Below, in pieces: positions 7,270 through 14,629 of a stretch of DNA of 19,377 bases; the stretch's first letter is position 1, and each line of letters opens with the position of its first letter. Under the pieces are notes generated by a model that was not told the DNA's origin, did no database searches, and saw only the letters and a list, made by a program, of their open reading frames with translations. The stretch is from assembly GCA_045544955.1 (NCBI GenBank), contig JAZPZY010000038.1, forward strand, positions 1 to 19,377. Direction: 5' to 3'. The translations under genes and the position numbers were made by a program. The DNA is from SIG701 sp045544955 (GTDB taxonomy: Bacteria; Bacillota; Clostridia; Oscillospirales; CAG-272).

Positions 7270-8619
7270 TTACGGCAGATATACCTTCTGCCCGGTTTCG
7301 GAATCAACAGGATCCGTATACGCGGAATATATATCGAACGCTTCGAATACGGGACCGAATTTCTCCTCACAGTCTGCCGTGACGAAAACGTAGGCCTCGC
7401 CGGTGACGTCGTCTGTGGCGTAGCTCATGAGGCAGTGGCGTCCCTCGTTGGTATAGCCGGTTTTTCCGGCAAGAATAGTCACGCCGTCCGGCTCGGTTCC
7501 GTACATCCGGGAGAGCATGGTGGATTCCAGCAAAACTCCCTCGGGATGCTTTTCGGTGGGGGTTGTGGTGTATTTGTGGGTGGAGAGAATTTCGGCACAT
7601 ACCTCGTGCTTCATAGCGTATGCAAGGATCATTGCCATCTCCACGGCGGTGGAGTAGTGGTTATCGTCGTGCAATCCGGTGCAGTTGGTGAAATGCGTGG
7701 AGGTCAGCCCCATCTCTGCGGCCTTTTCGTTCATCAGGAGGGCGAAATTCTCCTCACTGCCGGCAATATATTCAGCCAGTGCCGCCGATGCTTCCGCACC
7801 GGAGGGCAGAACCATGCCGTATAAAAGATCCAGAACCGTAACGGTTTCACCGGGGGCAAACCCGGCAAGGGAAGCACCTGCACGGTACAGGGGATCAATG
7901 AGGGTGCTGGTAACGGTTACCGTATCCGTAAGATTTTCCAGATGCTCGTACGCCACGATCAGGGACATTACCTTCGTCATGGAGGCAGGATACATTTTGG
8001 TGTTTGCCGATTTCTCTGCCAGGATATTCATATCCTTCAGCGAAATGAGAACTCCGTAGGTGCTGTCGATCTGATCGGTCAGGGTAACGGTGGCAGCACA
8101 TTTTTTCGGCCGCTGTACACTGGGGAGCGTCACCGTCGGCTCAGTGACCGGCGGCTCCGTCGCCGGTGTGGTGGTGGCTTCGCCGGTATCCGTCACAGGT
8201 AGAGCAGACGCCGGTACGGATTCATCCCGGGTGCAGGCACGGATACAGAGCACGGTCAGCGTCAGAACGATCAAACCAAAGCATACGGCGCAGATCATGC
8301 GGATGCGCCGGGCACGCTGCTCTGCTTTCCGTTTTGCGGCAATCATGGCTCGGCGGCGAGCCTCTGCCCTTGCTGCTTCCTGCGGTGGGCGAGGACGAGC
8401 CGGATGCCCCTGTGGAGCAGAGGTGTTCGGGCGTACCGTTTGAAGGGGCGGACGCATGGGAACGTGCTGTCCCTGGTTTTGTACAGCCGGTGGATATTGC
8501 CGTCCCACGGGAGCAGACGCTCCGTTTCTGATCGGACGAGAACTGTGCGGTGTCTGCGGATGGGAAGTGTTTTGCCTTTTGTATTCCGTTTGTGTGGGAT
8601 AACGAGGCGATCGATTCAT
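7270..8619 (-). CDS. D-alanyl-D-alanine carboxypeptidase (peptidase S11)
   Basis: A penicillin-binding carboxypeptidase that trims the terminal D-Ala from peptidoglycan stem peptides outside the membrane. Layout: a Pro/Gln-rich disordered cytoplasmic head (1-80), a basic stretch, a membrane anchor (108-126), a Thr/Pro-rich linker (148-168), and the S11 domain (about 175-449). The catalytic S-x-x-K is SMTK (213-216) and the KTG triad is KTG (386-388). The second motif reads SGA (273-275) in LPSGAEAS, where classical enzymes have S-G-N. The long disordered head and internal anchor are unlike DacA, which has a cleaved signal peptide. The ribosome binding site is weak. The gene may be cotranscribed with the upstream surface protein, 86 nt away. 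Confidence 0.92.
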   Translation of the reverse strand: MNRSPRYPTQTEYKRQNTSHPQTPHSSRPIRNGASAPVGRQYPPAVQNQGQHVPMRPPLQTVRPNTSAPQGHPARPRPPQEAARAEARRRAMIAAKRKAEQRARRIRMICAVCFGLIVLTLTVLCIRACTRDESVPASALPVTDTGEATTTPATEPPVTEPTVTLPSVQRPKKCAATVTLTDQIDSTYGVLISLKDMNILAEKSANTKMYPASMTKVMSLIVAYEHLENLTDTVTVTSTLIDPLYRAGASLAGFAPGETVTVLDLLYGMVLPSGAEASAALAEYIAGSEENFALLMNEKAAEMGLTSTHFTNCTGLHDDNHYSTAVEMAMILAYAMKHEVCAEILSTHKYTTTPTEKHPEGVLLESTMLSRMYGTEPDGVTILAGKTGYTNEGRHCLMSYATDDVTGEAYVFVTADCEEKFGPVFEAFDIYSAYTDPVDSETGQKVYLP

Positions 8620-8650
8620 AGTTTACCGTCCGTGTTGTGATGTCTTAAAG

Positions 8651-8678
8651 AAAGGGGATCCTTGCGGTATCCCCTGTA
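8651..8678 (-). terminator. Weak hairpin between envelope genes
   Basis: GGGGAT (8654-8659) pairs with ATCCCC (8669-8674), followed on the minus strand by TTTCTTT. A second dyad, GTTGAC (8686-8691) with GTCAAC (8705-8710), overlaps the preceding stop codon. It may partly terminate or stabilise the message between the two envelope genes. Confidence 0.4.
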
Positions 8679-8705
8679 TTTTGCGGTTGACTGTGCGACA
8701 GTTGG

Positions 8706-9689
8706 TCAACGGTTCTGCCTTTTTGCTTCCTTCCGTTTCGCTTCCTCTTCCGCTTCGGCTTCGGCGGCAGCTGCCAGCGCCCGTTTGGTTTTCTGTCTGG
8801 TGCGAAGGAAGGGCACACCGATGCCTGCGGCCGTCAGTGCAAGGAACAAAACCAGTGCACCGTAGTCGGCGATGCGCGGCACGTTTTCGCCGAAGAAGAT
8901 GCTGGTGCGTGTGTCTTTGCGGACGGATTTCATGCGGACGCAGTTTTCACCGGCGTATTCTGCCGTGTCGGTCAGTGCGTCTGCCGAGGCACCTGCGGAG
9001 ACGGCTACGTCCTTGATGATGAGTGTCTTATCGGCGGTAAGGGCCGGCTTTTCTGCCGTAACGGAGAGGGAAAGTGCCTGTACGTCCAGATCCAGTGCGG
9101 CGTGAACCGCGCCGCGCAGTGTCATTTTACCGCCGTACAGCTTGAGCGTGCGGCCGTTTATGGCGTAGGCTTCGGGATTCTCCGTTGCAACGTCCCATAC
9201 GCCGTCGATGAAGGAGAGCGTGGTGTGGGTGCTGTGCACACCGTTTCCGCCGGCGGTGACGTTGTACGTACCGGACATAAAGCGGATGGTGGTGCTGTCA
9301 TCGGTGGAGTAGCAGTAGATGCCCATATCGTCGGAGACGAGAGTGAGGGAACCGTTACCCTTGAATGTAACCGTGCCCGCAATGGCTAAAGCGGCCTTCG
9401 AAGCCTTTATGTAGTTTTTACCTTTCAGAATAATCGTGGCACCGCCGGTGACTTTCATGCCGTATTCGTTGGCAGTGTCAATGTTGAGGCCGTCCAACGT
9501 CAGCGTTTTTTGCCGGTTGTCCCAGTAGTAGCCGTGGCCGCTCATGTTCCGCTTCGGCAGGGAGAGATTCACTGTTTCCGTGATTTTAACGGCGGCGGAT
9601 GCCGGCACTGCCAGAATCGACGCAAAAGCAAAAAGCATGCAGAGCGTCAGTGCCATGGCGGCAATTCTTGAAAGAAGGCGTTGTTTCAT
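8706..9689 (-). CDS. Surface-anchored beta-helix-like protein
   Basis: A 327-aa exported protein. It has a signal peptide (residues 1-33, ending ASA-A), then an extracellular region rich in short strands and turns (GGATIILKGKNYI, GSLTLVSDDMGIY, GNGVHSTHTTLSFI), as in right-handed beta-helix carbohydrate-binding-like domains of Clostridia. A C-terminal membrane segment (276-295) and a 32-residue Ala/Glu/Lys/Arg-rich cytoplasmic tail follow, like a pilin or adhesin anchor without a sortase motif. The function is not known. ATG 9689 is preceded only by a poor ribosome binding site (GGAC). It lies upstream of the carboxypeptidase in the same direction. Confidence 0.75.
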   Translation of the reverse strand: MKQRLLSRIAAMALTLCMLFAFASILAVPASAAVKITETVNLSLPKRNMSGHGYYWDNRQKTLTLDGLNIDTANEYGMKVTGGATIILKGKNYIKASKAALAIAGTVTFKGNGSLTLVSDDMGIYCYSTDDSTTIRFMSGTYNVTAGGNGVHSTHTTLSFIDGVWDVATENPEAYAINGRTLKLYGGKMTLRGAVHAALDLDVQALSLSVTAEKPALTADKTLIIKDVAVSAGASADALTDTAEYAGENCVRMKSVRKDTRTSIFFGENVPRIADYGALVLFLALTAAGIGVPFLRTRQKTKRALAAAAEAEAEEEAKRKEAKRQNR

Positions 9690-9773
9690 ATCGTTGTCCG
9701 TTTCCGCCGACGGGGCAGGGCGGAAGTGACTCCTTTCCGTTTCGTGTTATGCAAAAAAAGCATATTACACACT

Positions 9774-9802
9774 ATCATACCACATTTTTGCGCGAAAAAC
9801 AA
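9774..9802 (-). promoter_or_regulatory. Promoter of the beta-helix surface protein
   Basis: Minus strand: TTGTTT, 17 nt, TATGAT. The predicted start near 9767 gives a leader of about 78 nt containing an AAAGGAG that is not near the chosen ATG. Confidence 0.5.
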
Positions 9803-9864
9803 TAGATGGGCGGAGTTTTTCGGATTTTTACATCCTGTTCAAAAAGAGGATTTGCAAATCCCCC

Positions 9865-9893
9865 TTGCATACCGGCACGTAATATGCTAAAAT
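9865..9893 (+). promoter_or_regulatory. murI promoter
   Basis: TTGCAT, 17 nt, TAAAAT, with an upstream TG (TGCTAAAAT). The predicted start near 9900 gives a leader of about 34 nt. Confidence 0.7.
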
Positions 9894-9933
9894 ACTGGTA
9901 TGGATCCTGCGGAAAACAAAGGGAGGGAACTCA

Positions 9934-10755
9934 GTGAGCGGAATGACGGAAAAATTCGATCGGCGGCCCATCGCCGTTTTTGATTCCGGCGTGGGCGGAA
10001 TCAGCGTGCTTGCGGAATTAACCACCCGTATGCCCCGGGAATCCTATCTCTATTTCGGTGACTCGCTGCGAGCACCCTACGGTTCACGCCCCGGAGACGA
10101 GGTGCGTGCGTTCACGGACGAACACGTGGGCAATCTGATCCGCCGCGGTGCCAAAGCGGTGGTGATCGCCTGCAATACGGCTACCGGTGCCGCCATTTCC
10201 TACCTTCGGGAAAAATACGCCGGTATCCCCATCATCGGCATGGAGCCGGCTATCAAGCCGGCTGCGGAATCGTTTCCAGGCGGGCGTATTCTCGTTTTGG
10301 CTACGCCGGTAACTTTGGCGTCTGCCAAATTTCAATCATTGATGGCAAACCATGCCCATGGGGCGGAGATCGTGCCGGTTCCGTGTCCCCGTCTTGCCCG
10401 TATGATCGAATCGGGCGTTTTGGAAGGGCCGGAGCTGGAGGCGTATCTTGCCGAGATTTTCCGTCCGTATAAGGAGCATCCGGCGGATGCGGTGGTGCTT
10501 GGATGTACCCACTATCCGTTCGTGCGGGAAGCTGTAGAGGCGGCGTCAGGCGGTGCCGTGATTTTTGACGGCGGGCCGGGTACGGCGAGAGAAGTACAGC
10601 ATCAGCTTCGGCTGCACGGTACCTGTACCGATGCGGAAGCCCCGGGAACGGTACGTATTGACAACAGCGATCCGTCCCCGGAGAGACTTCGTTTTTGTGA
10701 AGATCTTCTCAGAATAGGGCAGGAGAGATGCCGGGAAAGACGGATGAAAGAATAA
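9934..10755 (+). CDS. murI: Glutamate racemase
   Basis: Converts L-glutamate to D-glutamate for peptidoglycan, using two cysteines and no cofactor. The family signatures are complete: FDSGVGG (16-22), YFGDS, the first catalytic Cys80 in ACNTATG, and the second Cys191 in GCTHYP. The 273 aa match the usual length. The start is GTG 9934, with GGGAGGG 6 nt upstream; no ATG fits better. It is transcribed alone from its own promoter, and its last codons form part of the terminator shared with the convergent LysR gene. Confidence 0.96.
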   Translation: MSGMTEKFDRRPIAVFDSGVGGISVLAELTTRMPRESYLYFGDSLRAPYGSRPGDEVRAFTDEHVGNLIRRGAKAVVIACNTATGAAISYLREKYAGIPIIGMEPAIKPAAESFPGGRILVLATPVTLASAKFQSLMANHAHGAEIVPVPCPRLARMIESGVLEGPELEAYLAEIFRPYKEHPADAVVLGCTHYPFVREAVEAASGGAVIFDGGPGTAREVQHQLRLHGTCTDAEAPGTVRIDNSDPSPERLRFCEDLLRIGQERCRERRMKE

Positions 10756-10793
10756 AAAGAGAGATTCGGAGTGAATCTCTCTTTTTATTCTTT
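10747..10793. terminator. Perfect 21-bp bidirectional terminator overlapping both stop codons
   Basis: The arms 10747-10767 and 10773-10793 are exact inverted repeats around a 5-nt loop, with T-tracts on both strands. The stop codons of murI and of the LysR gene lie inside the arms, so both proteins end in Lys-Glu read from the same repeat. Confidence 0.9.
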
Positions 10794-11732
10794 CGCCAGG
10801 AATTGCTGTGCTGCTTCTATAAAGCGAACAATGGCAGGAGAGGCGGCACAGTTTTTTCTGCCTATGGCAAATAGAGTTCGTTCAGGGTTTTCCGGCAGAT
10901 TATAAAGGCATACGGGGTCGTCAAAGCGGTGGTATTTAAAGATCGTATCCGTGACGAAGGAGACACCGTTGCCGGCGGCGGTGAGGCGGTAAGAGGTGCT
11001 TAGCTGATCCAGCCGGAAAACCACGCGTGGAGAGAAGGACGCGGATCTGAACACACGCATGGCTTGTTTATACATATTGTTTCCGCTTTTGAGAAGGATG
11101 AAGTTTTCCTCACGGAAGACGTCGATGGGGACACTGGGAACAGACGAAAGCGGAAAATCCGCGTTGAAAATATTCTCCGGCAGAATTTTGTATGACTGCA
11201 GGGATTCGTTGCAGGGACTTGCGGCAGGTACTGCCAGAAGGATTTTTTCGTGCAGAAGCGGTACGCTTTCCGGCAGAAACTGTTCCTCGTCAAAGCTGTC
11301 GATAATCAGATCCAGTTCATCGGATGACAGCTTCTTTTCCAGTTCTACTGAACTGGTTTCCGTCAGCGTAATATCGATTTTGGGATACCGTTTGGAAAAG
11401 TGACTGACGAGTGCGGGGAGAATATAGGAAGAAACGTAGTTGGATCCGCCCACGTGGATGCTTCCGAATTCCATCTCGCGCATGGCGTGTACCTTGGCGG
11501 TAAACCGCTGGGAGGCATTCATGATTTCTTCTGCCGCTGCAATGTACTCCAGGCCGATTTTCGTAGGAAGGACCGCGGCGTGATGGCGGGTGAACAGCGG
11601 TGCCCCGATTTCATTCTCGATTTTTTTCACCGCGGCACTCAGACACGGCTGAGACACATACAGCTTTTCCGCCGCTTTGGTAAAACTCTGCTCCTTGTAG
11701 ATCATGTAGATGTAATCCATTTTCTGAAACAT
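10785..11732 (-). CDS. LysR family transcriptional regulator
   Basis: A 315-aa regulator with the LysR winged helix at the N-terminus (QSFTKAAEKLYVSQPCLSAA, residues 15-34, then LFTRH) and a two-lobed effector domain (about 90-300). AGGAGG lies 7 nt before ATG 11732. It is divergent from a TauE/SafE permease, with a 104-bp gap to the permease start. That is the usual arrangement for a LysR protein that controls its neighbour and itself, and a dyad in the gap could be its site. The effector is unknown. Confidence 0.92.
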   Translation of the reverse strand: MFQKMDYIYMIYKEQSFTKAAEKLYVSQPCLSAAVKKIENEIGAPLFTRHHAAVLPTKIGLEYIAAAEEIMNASQRFTAKVHAMREMEFGSIHVGGSNYVSSYILPALVSHFSKRYPKIDITLTETSSVELEKKLSSDELDLIIDSFDEEQFLPESVPLLHEKILLAVPAASPCNESLQSYKILPENIFNADFPLSSVPSVPIDVFREENFILLKSGNNMYKQAMRVFRSASFSPRVVFRLDQLSTSYRLTAAGNGVSFVTDTIFKYHRFDDPVCLYNLPENPERTLFAIGRKNCAASPAIVRFIEAAQQFLAKE

Positions 11733-11770
11733 ACACCGGCCTCCTTTTATAAATAATTTTTATATTTAAT

Positions 11771-11786
11771 ATACAAATATATGTAT
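11771..11786. promoter_or_regulatory. Candidate LysR operator
   Basis: An inverted repeat, ATACA-N6-TGTAT, lies directly upstream of the -35 box of the permease promoter. Its AT-rich dyad fits the loose LysR site pattern. No binding data are available. Confidence 0.45.
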
Positions 11787-11815
11787 TTGATTATAGCACT
11801 TTGCTGTGATATAAT
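11787..11815 (+). promoter_or_regulatory. Promoter of the TauE/SafE permease
   Basis: TTGATT, 17 nt, TATAAT, with an extended TG (TGATATAAT). The predicted start near 11822 is only about 15 nt before the preferred TTG start codon. Confidence 0.7.
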
Positions 11816-11836
11816 CAAGGGGCGGAGGTGAATATT

Positions 11837-12598
11837 TTGAATTTACTTTGGGATCTTTTGATTATCTGCCCGCTTTTGTTTTTGGCAGGCTTCATTGATG
11901 CGATTGCGGGCGGCGGCGGTATTATTGCACTTCCGACCTATATTATGACGGGCATGCCCCTCAATATGTCGTACGGATGTAATAAACTGCAAAGCTGCCT
12001 CGGCACGTTTTCTGCCTTGGTACGGTATTGGAAAAGTCGCTACGTGGATGTGAAAGCGGCACTTATTTCTTCGTGTACCGCCGTGACGGCATCTTTTGTT
12101 TCCACGGAGATCATGCTTCACCTTCCTGACATATACAAAAGCTGGATCATCGTGGGGGCCATGTGCTTTATTATCGTACTGACTTTGTTCATGCGCGTGA
12201 TTCCGTCCGGGGATAAGATTCGTGCAGAACTGTCCTTTCAGAACGTATGGATGTTGCTGGGAATCGGACTGCTTCTTGGCCTGTACGATGGATTTTTCGG
12301 TCCAGGCGGCGGTACTGTTGCACTGATGTTGTTCTGTATAATTTTCAAATACGACATCCGTACCGCATCAGGCAACGGCAAAGTATTGATTGTGGTGTCC
12401 AATTTTATTGCCGCGATAAAATACATGGCAAGCGGAAATATTCTTTACACCATAGCGATTCCGGCTGCTGTTGCTAACATATGCGGAGGATACCTGGGAG
12501 CGGCTCTTGCGGTGAAAAATGGAAGGAAACTGGTGAGCAAGTTTTTAGTCATCGCAGCCGTTTTGCTGGTGGTACAGGCGATTGTAAGGCTTGTGTGA
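11837..12598 (+). CDS. TauE/SafE family (DUF81) permease
   Basis: A 253-aa membrane protein with two homologous halves. Gly-rich motifs occur in each: GFIDAIAGGGGII (18-30) and GLYDGFFGPGGGT (148-160), diagnostic for TauE/SafE permeases, which move sulfite, sulfonates or other small organic anions. The substrate is unknown. Start choice: a GTG at 11828 is in frame, but its G lies in the GGAGGTGA Shine-Dalgarno sequence (11824-11831). TTG 11837 lies 8 nt after GGAGG, and the predicted transcript starts near 11822, so TTG is preferred. The LysR gene upstream is its probable regulator. A bidirectional terminator follows. Confidence 0.88.
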   Translation: MNLLWDLLIICPLLFLAGFIDAIAGGGGIIALPTYIMTGMPLNMSYGCNKLQSCLGTFSALVRYWKSRYVDVKAALISSCTAVTASFVSTEIMLHLPDIYKSWIIVGAMCFIIVLTLFMRVIPSGDKIRAELSFQNVWMLLGIGLLLGLYDGFFGPGGGTVALMLFCIIFKYDIRTASGNGKVLIVVSNFIAAIKYMASGNILYTIAIPAAVANICGGYLGAALAVKNGRKLVSKFLVIAAVLLVVQAIVRLV

Positions 12599-12603
12599 GA
12601 TAT

Positions 12604-12640
12604 AAAAAACAGCGGCTTCCGTTTGGAAACCGCTGTTTTT
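12604..12640. terminator. Bidirectional terminator between permease and tRNA-Thr
   Basis: AACAGCGG-C-TTCC pairs with GGAA-A-CCGCTGTT around GTTT, with one mismatch and A/T tracts at each end. It ends the permease message and, on the minus strand, the tRNA-Thr transcript, beginning directly after the tRNA CCA. Confidence 0.8.
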
Positions 12641-12715
12641 GGAGCTACTGGCCGGACTCGAACCGGCGACCTGCTGATTACGAATCAGCTGCTCTACCAA
12701 CTGAGCCACAGTAGC
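12640..12715 (-). tRNA. tRNA-Thr(CGU)
   Basis: A 76-nt cloverleaf on the minus strand. The acceptor GCTACTG pairs with CAGTAGC; D-arm GCTC/GAGC; anticodon stem GCTGA/TCAGC with loop TTCGTAA (anticodon CGT, reading ACG); T-arm GCCGG-TTCGAGT-CCGGC; discriminator T. A 3' CCA is encoded. It has its own consensus promoter and terminator. Confidence 0.95.
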
Positions 12716-12739
12716 GTACGCTCTTTTTGTCGCCATCAT

Positions 12740-12768
12740 ATTATACTATAAGCGGGGATGAATGTCAA
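12740..12768 (-). promoter_or_regulatory. tRNA-Thr promoter, perfect consensus
   Basis: Minus strand: TTGACA, 17 nt, TATAAT, identical to the sigma-70/sigma-A consensus, 24 nt upstream of the tRNA. Confidence 0.9.
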
Positions 12769-12802
12769 GAGCGAATTTTCAGATTCTTCGGAAATTTTTG
12801 TA

Positions 12803-13033
12803 TCAGTGCCCGTAGCCGTGGAGCCGTGCAGTGTATTCCGTGTAGATCTGCCGGTATTTCCGTGCCGTTTTTTCATCGATCAGTCCGGCTTTCACCAGCT
12901 CCTCCGTGCGTTGCCCCAGCTTTTCCCGGCATTCGTGTGCCAGATCCTTATAATTGTTGGCGAGATACTGCTGCATTTCAAAAAGCAGTGTTTCCAGTTC
13001 TTTTTTTGCCTGTCGTTTTTTGAGAAAAAGCAC
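12803..13033 (-). CDS. Small helical protein of unknown function
   Basis: A 76-aa, highly charged, probably all-helical protein (KKRQAKKELETLLFEMQQYL, then a Lys/Glu-rich helix and a Tyr/Arg-rich end). No family is recognised. The start is GTG 13033, with GGGAGG 6 nt upstream. It lies divergent from mscL, with the mscL promoter in the gap; I see no clear promoter for this gene itself. The good ribosome binding site and clean ORF support a real gene. Confidence 0.65.
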   Translation of the reverse strand: MLFLKKRQAKKELETLLFEMQQYLANNYKDLAHECREKLGQRTEELVKAGLIDEKTARKYRQIYTEYTARLHGYGH

Positions 13034-13090
13034 GGCGTGCCTCCCGGTAGAATAAAATTTGGATTTTTATTGAAAAAATGCAAAAAATAC

Positions 13091-13119
13091 TTGCGATTTC
13101 ACACGGACGGCGGTATAAT
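13091..13119 (+). promoter_or_regulatory. mscL promoter
   Basis: TTGCGA, 17 nt, TATAAT. The predicted start near 13126 gives a leader of about 38 nt. Confidence 0.75.
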
Positions 13120-13163
13120 ATTGACAGTACAAACAGCACAATTCATAAATAAGGAGAAATAAA

Positions 13164-13679
13164 ATGAAAAGCACGTTCTGGGCAGATTTCAAAAAGTTTA
13201 TCACCAAAGGCAATATTATCGACTTGTCCGTCGGCGTTGTGATCGGCGGTGCGTTCGGTAAGATCACGTCCAGTCTGGTCAATGACATTATCATGCCGCT
13301 GATCAGTCTGGTTGTGGGTGGTTTGGACGTAAGTGACTGGAAATGGGTGATCAAGGAAGCGATAGAGGCTACGGAAACGACTGTGGCACAGGCAGAGGTT
13401 GCCGTTCGCTACGGTAACTTTATTCAGATGATTCTGGATTTCCTTGTTATTGCATTCAGCATTTTCGTTGTTCTTCGTATTATCATGAAGGCCAAAGCAC
13501 GTATGAACGAGGAAGAGGAGAAAAAAGCCGCTGAAGCAAAGGCTCAGGCGGATGCCGATGCCAAGGCAAAGGCAGATGCCGCCGCTGCGGAAGCTGCCGC
13601 CGCTGCCAAGAAGATCGCCGATGAGCGCGCCGAGGAACTCTCCCTGCTCCGCGAGATCCGCGATTCGCTTAAGAAGTAA
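13164..13679 (+). CDS. mscL: Large-conductance mechanosensitive channel with extended C-terminal helix
   Basis: A homopentameric channel that releases solutes under osmotic downshock. The first helix (about 17-50, NIIDLSVGVVIGGAFGKITS) carries the family signature. A short periplasmic loop and the second membrane helix (about 85-108) follow, ending in the usual basic stretch. At 171 aa it is longer than typical MscL (130-150). The difference is a Glu/Lys/Ala-rich segment (about 115-156), likely a long coiled coil, before the normal terminal helix (RAEELSLLREIRDSLKK). AAGGAG lies 7 nt before ATG 13164. It is monocistronic, with its own promoter and terminator. Confidence 0.95.
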   Translation: MKSTFWADFKKFITKGNIIDLSVGVVIGGAFGKITSSLVNDIIMPLISLVVGGLDVSDWKWVIKEAIEATETTVAQAEVAVRYGNFIQMILDFLVIAFSIFVVLRIIMKAKARMNEEEEKKAAEAKAQADADAKAKADAAAAEAAAAAKKIADERAEELSLLREIRDSLKK

Positions 13680-13686
13680 GAAAGCA

Positions 13687-13731
13687 AACGAAAGAGACTG
13701 CTGTACTATGGTACAGCAGTCTCTTTTTGTT
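13687..13731. terminator. Bidirectional terminator downstream of mscL
   Basis: The 16-nt arms 13691-13706 and 13711-13726 are perfect inverted repeats around TATG, with T-tracts. It is shared by mscL and the convergent phosphatase gene. Confidence 0.88.
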
Positions 13732-14513
13732 TATACCTGCTGTTCGTCCGCCGCTTTGGCGGCAGATTCGTCCGTCCGTTTGTATCCGACCTGCGTCCGT
13801 GCGTTTTCGCCGGCAAAAAATTCGGGGAACAAACCGGAGGGAGAGACCGCATCGCCGCCCGCATACAGATGGGAGGTGTCACCCATTTGCAGGCATTTGA
13901 ATACCACCTCGCCTTTTACCCTCTCTTCTGTGATAAATTCCGTAACGGAGGAGGGGGGCAGGAACATGGACTGCCACAGAAGCACCGGGGAGATGCCGGT
14001 CAGATGTGAGGAAAGTACCATACCCAGGGCAAAGTGGCAGAAGATGGCGATGGTGAAATCCGGGTTTTCCTTGCATGTATACACCACGTTGTCTCTGTGA
14101 TAGCCGTAGCCGGCAAGCAGACGGTCGAATTCTGCCGTTACCGTTTCGTATTCCCTGCGGGTAGTGCCGGTATCATACATTTTGCCGGATGTCCAGCGGT
14201 TCACGTCGAAGGCTTCCGGAACACTTGTCCATTCTCTCGGCCGGATGTCCCAGGAGATGTGATCCTCCCCACGCATATCGGTGAGCCGGCCCCGGAACTC
14301 CTGCAGCCAGTCGAAGGTGGTGATGGATTTGTCCATTTTTTTTGCCGTAGGTTCTGCGGTAAGAACGGCACGGGGCAGGGGAGAGGCGTAAATATCCCGG
14401 ATGTTTCGATGGATAAGACGGTGGGAAAGAAGCTCCGCTTCCCGGAATCCTTTTTCGGTGAGGGTATTGTTTGGATAGTCCGGCTCTGCGTGCCGGATGA
14501 TAAGTATTCTCAT
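13731..14513 (-). CDS. Histidine phosphatase family protein
   Basis: A 260-aa branch-1 histidine phosphatase (phosphoglycerate-mutase-like), probably cytoplasmic, substrate unknown. Catalytic residues: Arg7-His8 in LIIRHAEPD (the phosphorylated His), Arg48 in SPLPRA, Glu72 in QEFRGR, and the second His160 in FCHFA. An ATG at 14543 lies in frame, but it falls in the TATAAT of the likely promoter and so would not be transcribed. ATG 14513, beginning MRILIIRH, is used, although its ribosome binding site is weak. The C-terminal tail past about 230 is charged and probably flexible. Confidence 0.9.
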   Translation of the reverse strand: MRILIIRHAEPDYPNNTLTEKGFREAELLSHRLIHRNIRDIYASPLPRAVLTAEPTAKKMDKSITTFDWLQEFRGRLTDMRGEDHISWDIRPREWTSVPEAFDVNRWTSGKMYDTGTTRREYETVTAEFDRLLAGYGYHRDNVVYTCKENPDFTIAIFCHFALGMVLSSHLTGISPVLLWQSMFLPPSSVTEFITEERVKGEVVFKCLQMGDTSHLYAGGDAVSPSGLFPEFFAGENARTQVGYKRTDESAAKAADEQQV

Positions 14514-14541
14514 GGTGATTCTCGCTTTTTCGTTTTTTACC

Positions 14542-14570
14542 ATTATACCATAAGGGCGTGCGTTCGTCTA
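14542..14570 (-). promoter_or_regulatory. Promoter of the histidine phosphatase
   Basis: Minus strand: TAGACG, 17 nt, TATAAT. The predicted start near 14535 gives a short leader of about 22 nt and rules out the upstream ATG. Confidence 0.6.
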
Positions 14571-14590
14571 CAGAAAACAGGCGGATTTTC

Positions 14591-14626
14591 CAAAAACACC
14601 CCCGGGCCACTGCGCCGCGGGCGTCA
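14591..14626 (-). terminator. Possible terminator of the anchored extracytoplasmic protein
   Basis: On the minus strand a GC-rich imperfect hairpin (CGCCC pairing with GGGTG, one wobble pair and an internal loop) is followed by TTTTT, 4-40 nt past the stop codon at 14630. Confidence 0.4.
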
Positions 14627-14629
14627 GGT

